From positions 8,624,498 to 8,688,497 of the forward strand of contig NC_051082.1 of assembly GCF_004664715.2 (NCBI RefSeq): a stretch of 64,000 nucleotides of DNA. Reading direction: 5' to 3'. Every line of letters begins with the position of its first letter. Position 1 is the stretch's first letter. Made by a program: the position numbers and the translations under genes. This DNA is from Peromyscus leucopus. Lineage: Eukaryota > Chordata > Mammalia > Rodentia > Cricetidae. This document shows positions 52,617-61,078 of this stretch, piece by piece. The notes under the pieces were generated by a model that had not been told where the DNA came from, did not search any database, and worked only from the letters and a program-made list of their open reading frames with translations.

Positions 52617-53091
52617 TGTTGGGTCCATTAGCTCCCCAATAATGACCCAGAAACTTACTAATTATAAAAGCTCGGCTGATAACTTAGGCTTGTTTCTAAC
52701 TAGCTCTTATAACTTAAATTATCTTTTTGTTTTGTTGTTTTGTTTTTCAAGACAGGGCTTCTCTGTGTAGCTTTGGAGCCTATCCTGGAACTCACTCTGT
52801 AGACTAGGCTGGCCTCGAACTCACAGAGATCCACCTGCCTCTGCCTCCCGAGTGCTGGGATTAAAGTGTGCCACCACCGCCTGGCTAATCTATGTTCTTT
52901 TATGTGGCTCAGTTACCTTTACTCGGTATTGCCCATGCTGCTTGCTCTGTGTCTCCTGGCATCCCCAGGGCCTTTTCTCTTCCCATCTTCTTCTGTGCCT
53001 GGAAATCCTACCTAGCTGTTGGCCGTTCAACTTTTCATTAAACCAATCAGTGACACATCTTCACAGTGCACAAAAAGATTATTCCACAACA
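52617..53091 (-). mobile_element. Rodent ERV-type LTR interrupted by a B1
   Basis: Ends TGTTGGGTCC and TTCCACAACA (TG...CA in reverse). Blocks TATAAAAGCTCGGCTGATAA, CTAACTAGCTCTTATAACTT and TTCATTAAACCAATCAGTGA link it to the copies at 10414 and 34322. No clear target duplication. Confidence 0.75.
52733..52885 (-). mobile_element. SINE B1 nested in the LTR (cricetid-type variant)
   Basis: CAAGACAGGGCTTCTCTGTG, TAGCTTTGGAGCCTATCCTG, GGCCTCGAACTCACAGAGAT and GAGTGCTGGGATTAAAG. The AGCTTTGGAGCC block is the variant I associate with cricetid B1. Confidence 0.92.
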
Positions 53092-53176
53092 AGGCATTCC
53101 CTAATCACATCCTGAGGAAGGCTCTTTCACTTCCCTCTTCCCTCTGACTCCATCTGTCCTTCCTCCCCACTTCCTG

Positions 53177-53245
53177 TGTTCGTGGTGCTGGGTATCAAAC
53201 CAGGGTCTCAAACATCCTAGGCAAGAGCACTACCCCTGAGTCTTA
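53177..53245 (-). mobile_element. ID-type SINE fragment
   Basis: GTGCTGGGTATCAAACCAGG, then CCTAGGCAAGAGCACTACCC, the reversed ID head. Confidence 0.7.
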
Positions 53246-53980
53246 ACGGAACTGTTTGCTTTGGTTTTGGTGGTCTGGGACAGGGACTTGATGTGTCCCT
53301 GGGGCTGACTGACGATTTTCATTGGGTACCTGTGGAGCCACATACAGTTGTAAGAGAAGGTCACAGGGGGTACCTGGAAGGCTTCGCTCAGTTTCTGTCA
53401 ATGGTGATGTCTTGCTAAATGATAGATGCACAACCAGGGTACAGATACGGATGCAGCCCAGTGATCTTGCCCAGACGTGCCCAGCATTGTGTGCATGCAC
53501 GCACGTGTGTTTGAGGTGCGTGTGAGTGTGCATTCGGTTCTGTATAATGTCCCACAGTGGACTCCCATGTCTATACCACTGTCAAAATAATGAATGGTAT
53601 ATCTCTCATCTGTTGCTATTTTATAGCTACATCTCTTCCTCCCATCCCCTCATCCGCCCCACCTCTGGCATCTGCCAATCATGTCTAAAGAGTTGTTCTC
53701 TGTAAGGCTGTGGAAAGGGAGTCAGAGAGTGAGCCCTTTAATGTTAGTCCATTTGTAATCCCTGGAGACCCACCTGAGCTCTGTGTGTGGGTCCTTGGCT
53801 CCTTCATGCAGCAATGTTGTGGCCATGGTTTGTGTGGACCATCTGTTAGCCACTCACCATCACTGACTATCACACAGTTTCCCTCCCCATAACCACGTGA
53901 AAGGCCTCCAGGAACTCATCTGCTTGTCCCATCAAGTCTTGAGTCCGTGTTGGAGTCAGGTATTAAGATTGTTCCATAGG
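53246..53980. other. Unique intronic stretch
   Basis: 53570-53700 weakly resembles old L1; nothing else recognised. Confidence 0.4.
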
Positions 53981-54319
53981 TGGGTAGTTTGAATGTCATT
54001 GCCCCCCAACAAAAGCCCACAGGGTGTGGCACTATTAGGAGGTGTGGCCTTGTTGGAAGTGTGTCACCATGGGGGCGGGCTTGGAGGTCTCCTATGCTCA
54101 CACTAGGCCTAGTTCAGCTCACTTCCTGTTGCCTGAACAATATGTAAAACTCTCAGCTCCTTCTCCAGCACCGTGTCTGCCTACATGCTGCCATGTCCCA
54201 CCATGATGACAATGGACTAAAGCTCTGAACTGTAAGCCAGCCCAATCAAATGTTTTCCTTTGTAAGAGTTGCTGTGGTCATGGTGTCTCTTCACGGCAAC
54301 AGAAACCCTGACTAAGGCA
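53981..54319 (+). mobile_element. MaLR (MT-like) LTR
   Basis: CACTATTAGGAGGTGTGGCC, TTGTTGGAAGTGTGTCACCA, CTCAGCTCCTTCTCCAGCAC, GTCATGGTGTCTCTTCACGG and AACCCTGACTAAGGCA. Sense orientation; the complement of the ends seen at 29259 and 30459. Confidence 0.8.
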
Positions 54320-54484
54320 AGCATCATCCTTGGCAATCTTTTAGAGCAAACCCTGACGCGGTTGGATGTTGGGACCCATAAAAGGCAGGGACTAACTGCT
54401 TTGCTTTGTGAAGTCTTTGGGGTGTGGGCTTCGCAGCCACGAGGCAGTGGAAGGCAAGGCTGCTAAGTGGAGGGAAAGCAGGGA
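54320..54484. other. Unique intronic stretch
   Basis: Nothing recognised. Confidence 0.4.
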
Positions 54485-55410
54485 GATTTCAGTTTTGTTT
54501 GTGAGGGCCAAGTGGTGTGATCGGATGTTACAAATGTGCCTGCGATGTAGCACACGTGTGTACTGATGTGCATGTGGTTTACTGAGCATCGGACATAGTG
54601 AACATGAGGTCTATGTGCATCTGATGAAACATGCCTATGCTATAATGTACTTATGGGCAGTGTGTCTGGAGTAAGGTGCACGTGATGTGACATGTGTATG
54701 CTTTAATGTGTTATGGTCTGATGCGTATATGATGTGGTGTGTGTGTGGTGCAGCATGTCTACCATAGATCATGTATGTGCTGTGAGGTCCCTATGATGGG
54801 ACGTGCTTATGATATGAGGTGTGTATGATGCAGTACACAGGGCATGAGGTGTGTGCAGACAACAGGAGGTGTGTGTGATGCATTGCATATATAGCATGAA
54901 GGATGTGTGAACACACCATGTGAGCCACACACAAGGTGGTCAACATAAAGTGTGAGGTACAGCAAGGTGATAGATACACAACATGAGGTGTGTAGGAGGT
55001 GTGTGTGTGCACATAGCATGAGGTGTGTGTGGCCTGAGGTGCATGGCGGCAACATGTATGTCATTTACTTAATGTGCAGGTGCCAGAGCATGCACGTTAT
55101 GTAGGGTGCATATGTTGGAAGGTGCATTTGATGCAATGTGGTACACTGGACCCATGAGGTGACCTGTGTGTGCTGTAAGGCACATATAACGTGACCTGTA
55201 CGCCACATCGGGTGCAGAGGATGTGCGCTGCATACTGCATTGTGTACATATGATATAACCTGCATGTGCGGTCATCTGTGTGTCGTGGCATGACGTGTGA
55301 AAGGGTGTGCAGACTGTGTAAAGGTGCACACGATACATTGTGCTGAGTGTAACCTGCTGTGATGATGTAAGATGCTCATGGTGTGATGTACATGTGTTAA
55401 GGTGAGGGTG
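54485..55410. repeat. Degenerate TG-rich minisatellite-like tract, about 0.9 kb
   Basis: Words such as ATGAGGTGTGTG, GTGTGATGCA, GTGCATGTG and CATAGCATGAGG recur irregularly. No fixed period; one strand is consistently TG-rich and C-poor. It ends about 500 bp before the Ksr2 exon. Confidence 0.75.
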
Positions 55411-55490
55411 GCAGATCTCTGCCCGGGTGAGCCCACCTCCTTTCTTCTGGCTTACTTGCATCTCTCCCAGCAATATAAAGACTCACCTGC

Positions 55491-55660
55491 CTGCTGGGCG
55501 GTGGTGACGCACGCCTTTAATCCTAGCACTCGGGAGGCAGAGCCAGGCGGATCTCTGTGAGTTCAAGGCCAGCCTCGTCTACAAAGTGAGTTCCAGGAAA
55601 GGTGCAAAACTACACAGAGAAACCCTGTCTCGAAAAACCCAAAACAAACAAAACAAAACA
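55491..55660 (+). mobile_element. SINE B1 (cricetid-type variant)
   Basis: CTGGGCGGTGGTGACGCACG, CGGGAGGCAGAGCCAGGCGG, GAGTTCCAGGAAAGGTGCAA, AACTACACAGAGAAACCCTG. It carries the GGAAAGGTGCAAA block. Left target copy AAGACTCACCTGC at 55478-55490. Confidence 0.94.
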
Positions 55661-55671
55661 AAAAAGAAAAC

Positions 55672-55769
55672 AACTTTGGGGATTTGGCTTAGTGGTAGAG
55701 TGCTTGCCTAGCAAGCACAAGGCCCTGAGGTCAGTCCTCAGCTCCGGAAAAAAAAAAAAAAAAAAAAAC
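55672..55769 (+). mobile_element. SINE ID, joined to the B1
   Basis: TTTGGGGATTTGGCTTAGTG, GTAGAGTGCTTGCCTAGCAA, GAGGTCAGTCCTCAGCTCCG and a pure A20 tail. The right target copy AAGACTCACCTGC (55770-55782) lies after this ID, not after the B1. Confidence 0.92.
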
Positions 55770-55884
55770 AAGACTCACCTGCTGTGATGTCAGATATGCA
55801 TGATGAGACACATGGCGTGGTGAAGAGTGGATGGTGGATCTCTGTCCACAGCAAGCCCACCCGTTTGCCCCTTCCTTATGCATG

Positions 55885-55912
55885 TCTCTCTCTGTTCCTT
55901 TGCTCCTACCAG
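55885..55912 (+). promoter_or_regulatory. Ksr2: Ksr2 exon 3' splice site
   Basis: Pyrimidine-rich CTCTCTCTGTTCCTTTGCTC followed by CTACCAG, with AG at 55911-55912. This AG gives the codon phase needed to join to the GlyGly-Asn-Leu-Ser-Lys sequence of known KSR2. Confidence 0.93.
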
Positions 55913-56426
55913 GTGGGAATCTCTCCAAACAAGACTGGATCATCCAGTGGCCCACCACGGAGCCAGGGCAGGACAGCAACCCTGTGTGCCCCCCGGAGTC
56001 CAGTCCGTGGATCCGCACCCACCTCTCCCAGAGCCCCAGGGTCCAGTCCAAATGTATCCAGCCCTTCTGTCACGCCAGCCCTACGCCTGGGACCCCTGTG
56101 TACACCCACGTGGACAGACTCACTGTGGATGCCTACCAGAGCTTGTGCCCGCCGCCACCCCTGGAATCAGGCCACCGCTCCCTGCCCCCGTCACCCCGGC
56201 AGCGGCACGTAGTCCGCACCCCACCTCGCACCCCGAATATCGTCACCACCGTGACCCCTCCTGGCACGCCACCCATGAGGAGAAAAAACAAGCTGAAACC
56301 TCCGGGGACGCCACCACCCTCCTCTCGGAAACTTATCCATCTGATTCCCGGCTTCACAGCCCTGCACAGGAGCAAATCCCACGAATTCCAGCTCGGGAAC
56401 CGTGTAGACGAGGCCAACACACCCAA
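55913..56426 (+). CDS. Ksr2: Ksr2 internal coding exon (kinase suppressor of Ras 2, CA1-CA2 linker and proline-rich CA2)
   Basis: KSR2 is a cytoplasmic scaffold and pseudokinase-like partner of RAF, MEK and ERK; the mammalian gene also affects energy balance. This 514-bp exon supplies the last two bases of a Gly codon, 170 full codons and AA of the next codon (probably Lys). The peptide starts [12 protein letters not shown] and ends RVDEANTP. It is rich in Ser/Thr-Pro motifs (SPTPGTP, exon residues 55-61; TPPRTP, 102-107; TPPGTPP, 114-120), has a basic patch MRRKNKLK (121-128), and carries RSKSHE (152-157). The second serine there, codon 56377-56379, corresponds to the 14-3-3-binding Ser297 site known in KSR1. 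From memory this segment is about residues 157-328 of human KSR2 (about 950 residues). KSR2 rather than KSR1 is called from near-identity over the last 85 residues. The first half is more variable than the second. The CRD and kinase domains lie in exons beyond the window. Confidence 0.97.
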
Positions 56427-56432
56427 GTGAGT
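56427..56432 (+). promoter_or_regulatory. Ksr2: Ksr2 exon 5' splice site
   Basis: CCCAA|GTGAGTGG: consensus donor GTGAGT right after the conserved ThrPro codons. Reading through would hit TGA at 56428. Confidence 0.95.
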
Positions 56433-57487
56433 GGGGTCAGTGGGTGCTCTGGGGTGGCCGAAGCCCGGAAGCTGCTCCTCCGAGGAAGCCGGAAACAAAT
56501 GGTCGTGTGTGTCTGTAGGTCTAGTTAAAGGAAGTTGGCTTTGTGCTGTGTGTTCTGGGAAAGTAGGTTGGGAGGAATTTTCTGGAGCTGGCAATTACTC
56601 TTTACAGGATGGTCTTTAATATTTCTGAGGGTTGGTAGGGCATATCACAGCTTGGGGCTAAATTTAAGCTGTGGCCCATTTTAGTAGATAAGACTCACTG
56701 GGACGCAGGCAAGCCATCCGGTTAGTGTTGTCTGTGAGTACTTTTGGGCCACAATGGCAGGATTGGGTATGGCCCACTGAGTCAGAAATCCTTATCCTTT
56801 GGATGGAGGCAGAAGGGGGCTGGCCCCTCCAGGGTCTCCCTCCTGCTGGCCCCAGAAATAGGTAAAAGTTACATGGTAGCCTTGAAGTATCCAGTAGGCA
56901 TATTAAAATGAGTTTTTAAAAATATGCTATATGACTCTACCAAAAATAATTATCATTCCAACACAGCGTCAATGTAAAGTGTGGTTATGAAGATAACTCT
57001 TTGTTCTTTATGAGGTCTTTGACATCCAGGGGGGCAGAAGGCCCCATGTGGATGTGGGGGCCGGGCACGTAACAGAGACCACACCAAAAAATTAGGCAAG
57101 GAGTGATGTCACTCATGACCTCTAAGGCAGAGACCACCTGAGTGCCACTCAGCAGGTGTGTGAGGAAGTGAGGCAGGGCCTCTGCACACAGGGGAACATT
57201 ATTCAGCAGTCGGGGGGGGGGCACTTCTGACGTCTGCTATGATGTAGCGGAGCCGAGTCTGCAGACAGGAAGCAGAATGGTTAGGGAGAGAGAAAGGGGC
57301 GGGGGCAATATTCAACGGGTACAGAATTTGGGATGAGGAAATTCTCTGGTGACGGTTGGTGGTGTCATTTACACAACCCAGGAAGCGTTTTAACGCCTTT
57401 GAGGCTACGTTAAAAACTGCATCACCTAGTTAATTTTCATGTTAAGTGCATTTTTGCCACAAACAAGAAAGGTAGGGTCCTGTCATC
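56433..57487. other. Downstream Ksr2 intron, unique stretch
   Basis: No SINE or exon recognised in this kilobase. A poly-G run lies at 57212-57220. Confidence 0.5.
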
Positions 57488-57682
57488 CAGGGGTTCACAA
57501 ACTGTGCAGGGCCAGGCAGTGAATATGGCAAATATTTTTTGGCCGTGCCGGCCGCATGGGTTTGTATTGTCACTGCCCAACAACCAGAACAGCCTGTCCA
57601 CAGCAGGTAGGCAAATGTGCGAGGCCGTGCGCCAATAAAACTTTATCTATAAACACAGCTTCCAGCTGGTCTTGGCTGTGGT
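57488..57682 (-). mobile_element. Ancestral hAT (MER-type) DNA transposon
   Basis: CCAGGGGTTCACAAACTGTG, GGCAAATATTTTTTGGCCGT and AATAAAACTTTATCTATAAA; reverse orientation of the family at 11286 and 19488. Confidence 0.75.
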
Positions 57683-58046
57683 TTGTCTTAAGCCCTGGTG
57701 GAGAGGTCGTCTCCCTTCTGAGGTGCTGTAGAGAGGAGAGGGCGATTGGATGAAGGCTGTTCCAGCAGCTGGGATCCCGGCCTGGGAGACAAAAATCCCT
57801 TGGTCCCTCAGATGTTGAAGCAAACGAAAGAGACTTTTCTCATCAGAATTCGAGTTGATGGTCATGGTTTCATGAGATCCACAGAGGCTGGGGCGTGGAG
57901 ACCTGAGGTGAGGAGGTGGGAGAGAGTCCCAGGAAGGCTGGTGGTGAAATTACCAAGGACAGTGGAGAGCAGCCTGGGCTCTGCCTCTCACCATCCCTGT
58001 GTGAATTCTGAAGTGACTCTCACCCATCAGCCTGCAGAGTGTCTGG
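57683..58046. other. Unique intronic stretch
   Basis: Nothing recognised. Confidence 0.45.
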
Positions 58047-58059
58047 ACCTATGGCATTT

Positions 58060-58386
58060 TTTTTTAAAGAAATATTTTTTAGTTTTTGAAATTAAAATAT
58101 AATTACAGCATTTTCACCTTCTAATCCTCCCATGCACCCCTGATCCCCTTTGCTCTATCCTAAGTTCATGGCGTCTATCTCTTTAAAAAATATGTATATA
58201 TTCCTAAATATATAAGTATGCCTGCTGAGTCCATACAATGTTACCTGTATGTGTAAGTTTTCAGAGCTGAGCATTTGGTATTGGATAACTGATTGGTGTG
58301 CTCTTCCCTGGGGAAGACTTTTTCTTCTGCTCCCAGCATGCCTTAGTTATCTGTAGTTCTCTGTCTAGGGGTCGGGGCCCCAGGCG
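58060..58386 (-). mobile_element. Rodent L1 3' end, 5' truncated
   Basis: T-rich left end (poly-A in reverse), CCTAAATATATAAGTATGCC, TGGTATTGGATAACTGATTG, TGTGCTCTTCCCTGGGGAAG and CTTAGTTATCTGTAGTTCTC are typical of rodent L1 3' regions. Target words ACCTATGGCATTTT (58047-58060) and ACCCATGGCACTT (58387-58399) flank it. Confidence 0.85.
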
Positions 58387-58399
58387 ACCCATGGCACTT

Positions 58400-58592
58400 A
58401 AAAAAAAAAAAAGATGTATTTATTTGTTTTATGTACGAGTGCTCTCTCTGCACATACACCTTTATGCCAGAAGAGGGCGCCAGATCTCATTACAGATGGT
58501 TGTGAGTGAACATGTGGGTGCTGGGAATTGAACCCCGGTCCTTTGGAAGAACAGCCATTGCTCTTAACCGCTGAGCCATCTCTGTAGCCCCA
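58400..58592 (-). mobile_element. SINE B2 carrying a CTCF-like core
   Basis: A12 then GATGTATTTATTTG, CCAGAAGAGGGCGCCAGATC (58467-58486), GGTGCTGGGAATTGAACCCC and CTGAGCCATCTCTGTAGCCC. The right target copy ACCTATGGCATTTT is at 58593-58606. Confidence 0.95.
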
Positions 58593-58606
58593 ACCTATGG
58601 CATTTT

Positions 58607-59099
58607 ATCTGCACACTAGAGGCTGTCCTTCTGTGTTTTCAAGGCCAGCTTTTCTCCAGGAGACCTTGACTTTGTCTGACACACCAAAGCCACTCCTTCG
58701 GCAGGACCTGGCCCCTTCGCGGGCGCTGGGATTCCCTATCGGGATCTAGCGGATCGGAAAAGCAGCAAGGAGAGGAACTGTGGTCACTGAGCTCTAACAA
58801 TGAATCTGGAGGGATAACAGCCACTGGTGCTCAGCGTGTTTGGAGCTGGTCTTGGCTTCCACCGGGTGGTGTCCTTGGGATCTTGGCGTGGACCCTCACT
58901 CTGCTCTCCTGTTGGTTAGAATATGTTTGTGATTTCACATCTGAGGTTAGGAGCCATTAGTAGATGGCGATGTCAGTTTTCACGGGCTGTGACCAGCATT
59001 GGAAAGAGGAAATTGATGGACGTAGAGGAGAATATATTGGGAAATATGGTGTGGTGCAAGAGTCAGGATTGCTTCTGTGGGACTTGTTCACACCCATGA
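58607..59099. other. Unique intronic stretch
   Basis: Nothing recognised. Confidence 0.45.
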
Positions 59100-59445
59100 A
59101 TACATACAATTACACATATATGCAAATGAGCACACACACATATACATACATACACCTATGAATGAATGTGCACAATATACACACATATGCAAGTGAGTGC
59201 ACACACATACATACATGCATACATATACAAATGAATGTGCACAATATATACACATACACACATGCAAATGAGCGCACACACACCTATATACATATACACA
59301 CATATGCAAATGATGCACACACATATACAAATGAATGCACACATATGTGCACATATACATACACATTTATACCCACATATACAAAGGACTGCACACACAC
59401 ATACACACAAACACATATATGCACACATGCATACAGACAAGTACC
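59100..59445. repeat. CA/TA-rich degenerate array with AAATGA-centred units
   Basis: CACACATA sequence punctuated by ATGCAAATGAG and CAAATGAATGTGCACAATAT words at irregular spacing of roughly 40-75 bp. Confidence 0.9.
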
Positions 59446-59839
59446 TATACACCCAAGCATGAATATGCTTTTTCTGCCTTGCTTTCCCCTCTGAGAGCTC
59501 CTACTACTCAGGGCAGCTTTGGTTCTAGAATGATCCCCATAGGAAGTAGGTGAGAGGGCACACCTCCCCCTGCCGGGCACGGTCTCCATGGGAACTGGCA
59601 TGGTGGTAAGGCGGAGCATGAGGTCACAGTCTTTCTGTGAGAAGGGAGGCCCCAAAGCTGCTGACTCCGTGACTTCTCTAGTGTGCAACCTGGGAGGCTT
59701 TGGATCCGATACAAACAAGTCTGGCGTTTTCAGCCACGGGTGGCACTTGGCACACGGGTGGCGTGAAACGTGTGATCTGGGCGGGTCCGAGTCCTCTCTC
59801 GGGCCTCTACAGAACGAACCGGTCTTGACCCCCAGCACT
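59446..59839. other. Unique intronic stretch
   Basis: Nothing recognised. Confidence 0.45.
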
Positions 59840-59990
59840 ATGTAAACCACATGTAGTGACACACGCCTGTCACCCCAGCACCAGGAGGCAGAGGGTCAGG
59901 AGGTCAGTAAGAGCCTTGGCCGCACAGGGAGTTCGAGACCGGCCTGAGCACAGGAGAGCTTGTAAAAACAAAACCGGAAAGAAAACAGTA
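59840..59990 (+). mobile_element. SINE B4
   Basis: TAGTGACACACGCCTGTCAC, CCCAGCACCAGGAGGCAGAG and GGAGTTCGAGACCGGCCTGA. Confidence 0.75.
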
Positions 59991-60120
59991 AACAAAGGAG
60001 GACTCGAGTGGGCGGGCCCTGTGATGGGTGGGGCCGTGTGGTGGTGGGCGGAACCAATGTGGTGGGTGGGGCCGTCACTTTCCTGTCCACAGCCTCAGGA
60101 GAACGTTGCCATCTTCATTT

Positions 60121-60240
60121 TTTCTCTTTCTTTCTTTTCTTCTTCCTTCCTTCCTTCCTTCCTTCCTTCCTTCCTTCCTTCCTTCCTTCCTCCCTCCCTC
60201 CCTCCCTCCCTCCCTCCCTCCCTCCCTCCCCCTCCCTCCC
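60121..60240. repeat. (CTTC)n(CTCC)n pyrimidine tract
   Basis: CTTT to CTTC to CTCC succession, 120 bp with no purine. Confidence 0.97.
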
Positions 60241-60356
60241 TTCTCTTTTTTTAAATTTACTTGTTGGCATCACCGAAGACACATGCGCGTGTGAAAAGGA
60301 GTGTCTGTTCACCCAGAGGAATGCTGGGTACTGAGGAAACTTGAAAAGTTCAGGAA

Positions 60357-60438
60357 AGGGCTTGGGGATTTAGCTCAGTGGTAGAGTGCTTGCCTAGCAA
60401 GCGCAAAGGCCCTGGGTTCGCTCCTCAGCTCTGAAAAA
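60357..60438 (+). mobile_element. SINE ID, well preserved, 13-bp target duplication
   Basis: CTTGGGGATTTAGCTCAGTG, GTAGAGTGCTTGCCTAGCAA, CCTGGGTTCGCTCCTCAGCT and an A tail. AAAAGTTCAGGAA occurs at 60344-60356 and 60439-60451. Confidence 0.95.
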
Positions 60439-60540
60439 AAAAGTTCAGGAAGTGTATAAAAGAAGACAGGGCATGGAGGTCTGTCCTGCGGCCTTTCCTT
60501 TCCTCAAACAATTACATTAATCAATCAATCAATTAATCTA

Positions 60541-60710
60541 TCAATTGTGTATGTGTGTGTGCGCGTGCGTGCGCGCGTGCACACCACAGCATGCATGTGG
60601 AGGTCAGAAGACAGTTGTTTTTGGGGAGTCAGTCTTTCCTTCCACCACATGTGTCCTGGGGATCAAACTCAGGTCCTCAGGCTCCCTGGCAAGCAACTAT
60701 TTTTAGGGCT
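60541..60710 (-). mobile_element. SINE B3 with alternating TG/CG tail
   Basis: Tail GTGTGTGTGCGCGTGCGTGC, GTGGAGGTCAGAAGACAGTT, CTTTCCTTCCACCACATGTG and GGGGATCAAACTCAGGTCCT. Confidence 0.87.
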
Positions 60711-60784
60711 CCGTGTAGCTTCTGCTCAACAAGACCTTGAAACAGTGAAGGTCGAGAGTGATGAGGAAATCCCGCCTCTACCCC

Positions 60785-60920
60785 TGCCACATACGTGTGC
60801 TTGAGTGCATGCATGCACGGACACACACGTGCACTTACTTACACACATTAATGCACACACATGGACACACGCATGTGCACTCACACAATACATGAATGCA
60901 TATATATATGAACACACACA
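60785..60920. repeat. CA-rich degenerate tract
   Basis: ACACACGTGC, ACACACATGG and ATATATATGAACAC words. Confidence 0.85.
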
Positions 60921-60954
60921 GGAATTCTACTATAACTTTTTGTTCCAAATCCTT

Positions 60955-61078
60955 TGCGCCTTTCCTGGAACTCACTCTGTAGACCAGGCTGGCCTCGAAC
61001 TCACAGAGATCCACCTGCCTCTGCCTCCCGAGTGCTGGGATTAAAGGTGTGTGCCACCGCCACTGCCACCGGCTAGAA
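60955..61078 (-). mobile_element. SINE B1, truncated (cricetid-type variant)
   Basis: TTGCGCCTTTCCTGGAACTC, ACTCTGTAGACCAGGCTGGC and GGGATTAAAGGTGTGTGCCA; GCGCCTTTCC is the reverse of the variant block at 55600. The leading GAGACAGGG segment is missing. Confidence 0.92.

Larger units (their letters stand above)
1..55912 (+). other. Ksr2: Ksr2 large upstream intron (3' part)
   Basis: I infer that the whole stretch before the exon acceptor is intron of Ksr2. No other segment translates to a recognisable conserved protein on either strand; the longer open frames lie in microsatellites, minisatellites or SINEs, where they are expected by composition. The exon encoding the preceding CA1 coiled-coil/SAM region of KSR2 is not in the window, so the intron extends beyond position 1. 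Very long 5' introns are known for this gene in other mammals. Individual repeats and unique stretches are listed separately. Confidence 0.8.

Noticed and set aside
56133..56594. 153-codon minus-strand open frame over the Ksr2 exon
   Set aside because: Antisense shadow of the C-rich coding exon.
60357..60438. tRNA-like gene with A and B boxes
   Set aside because: It is an ID SINE derived from a tRNA; the A tail and target duplication show retroposition, so it is not called as a functional tRNA gene.
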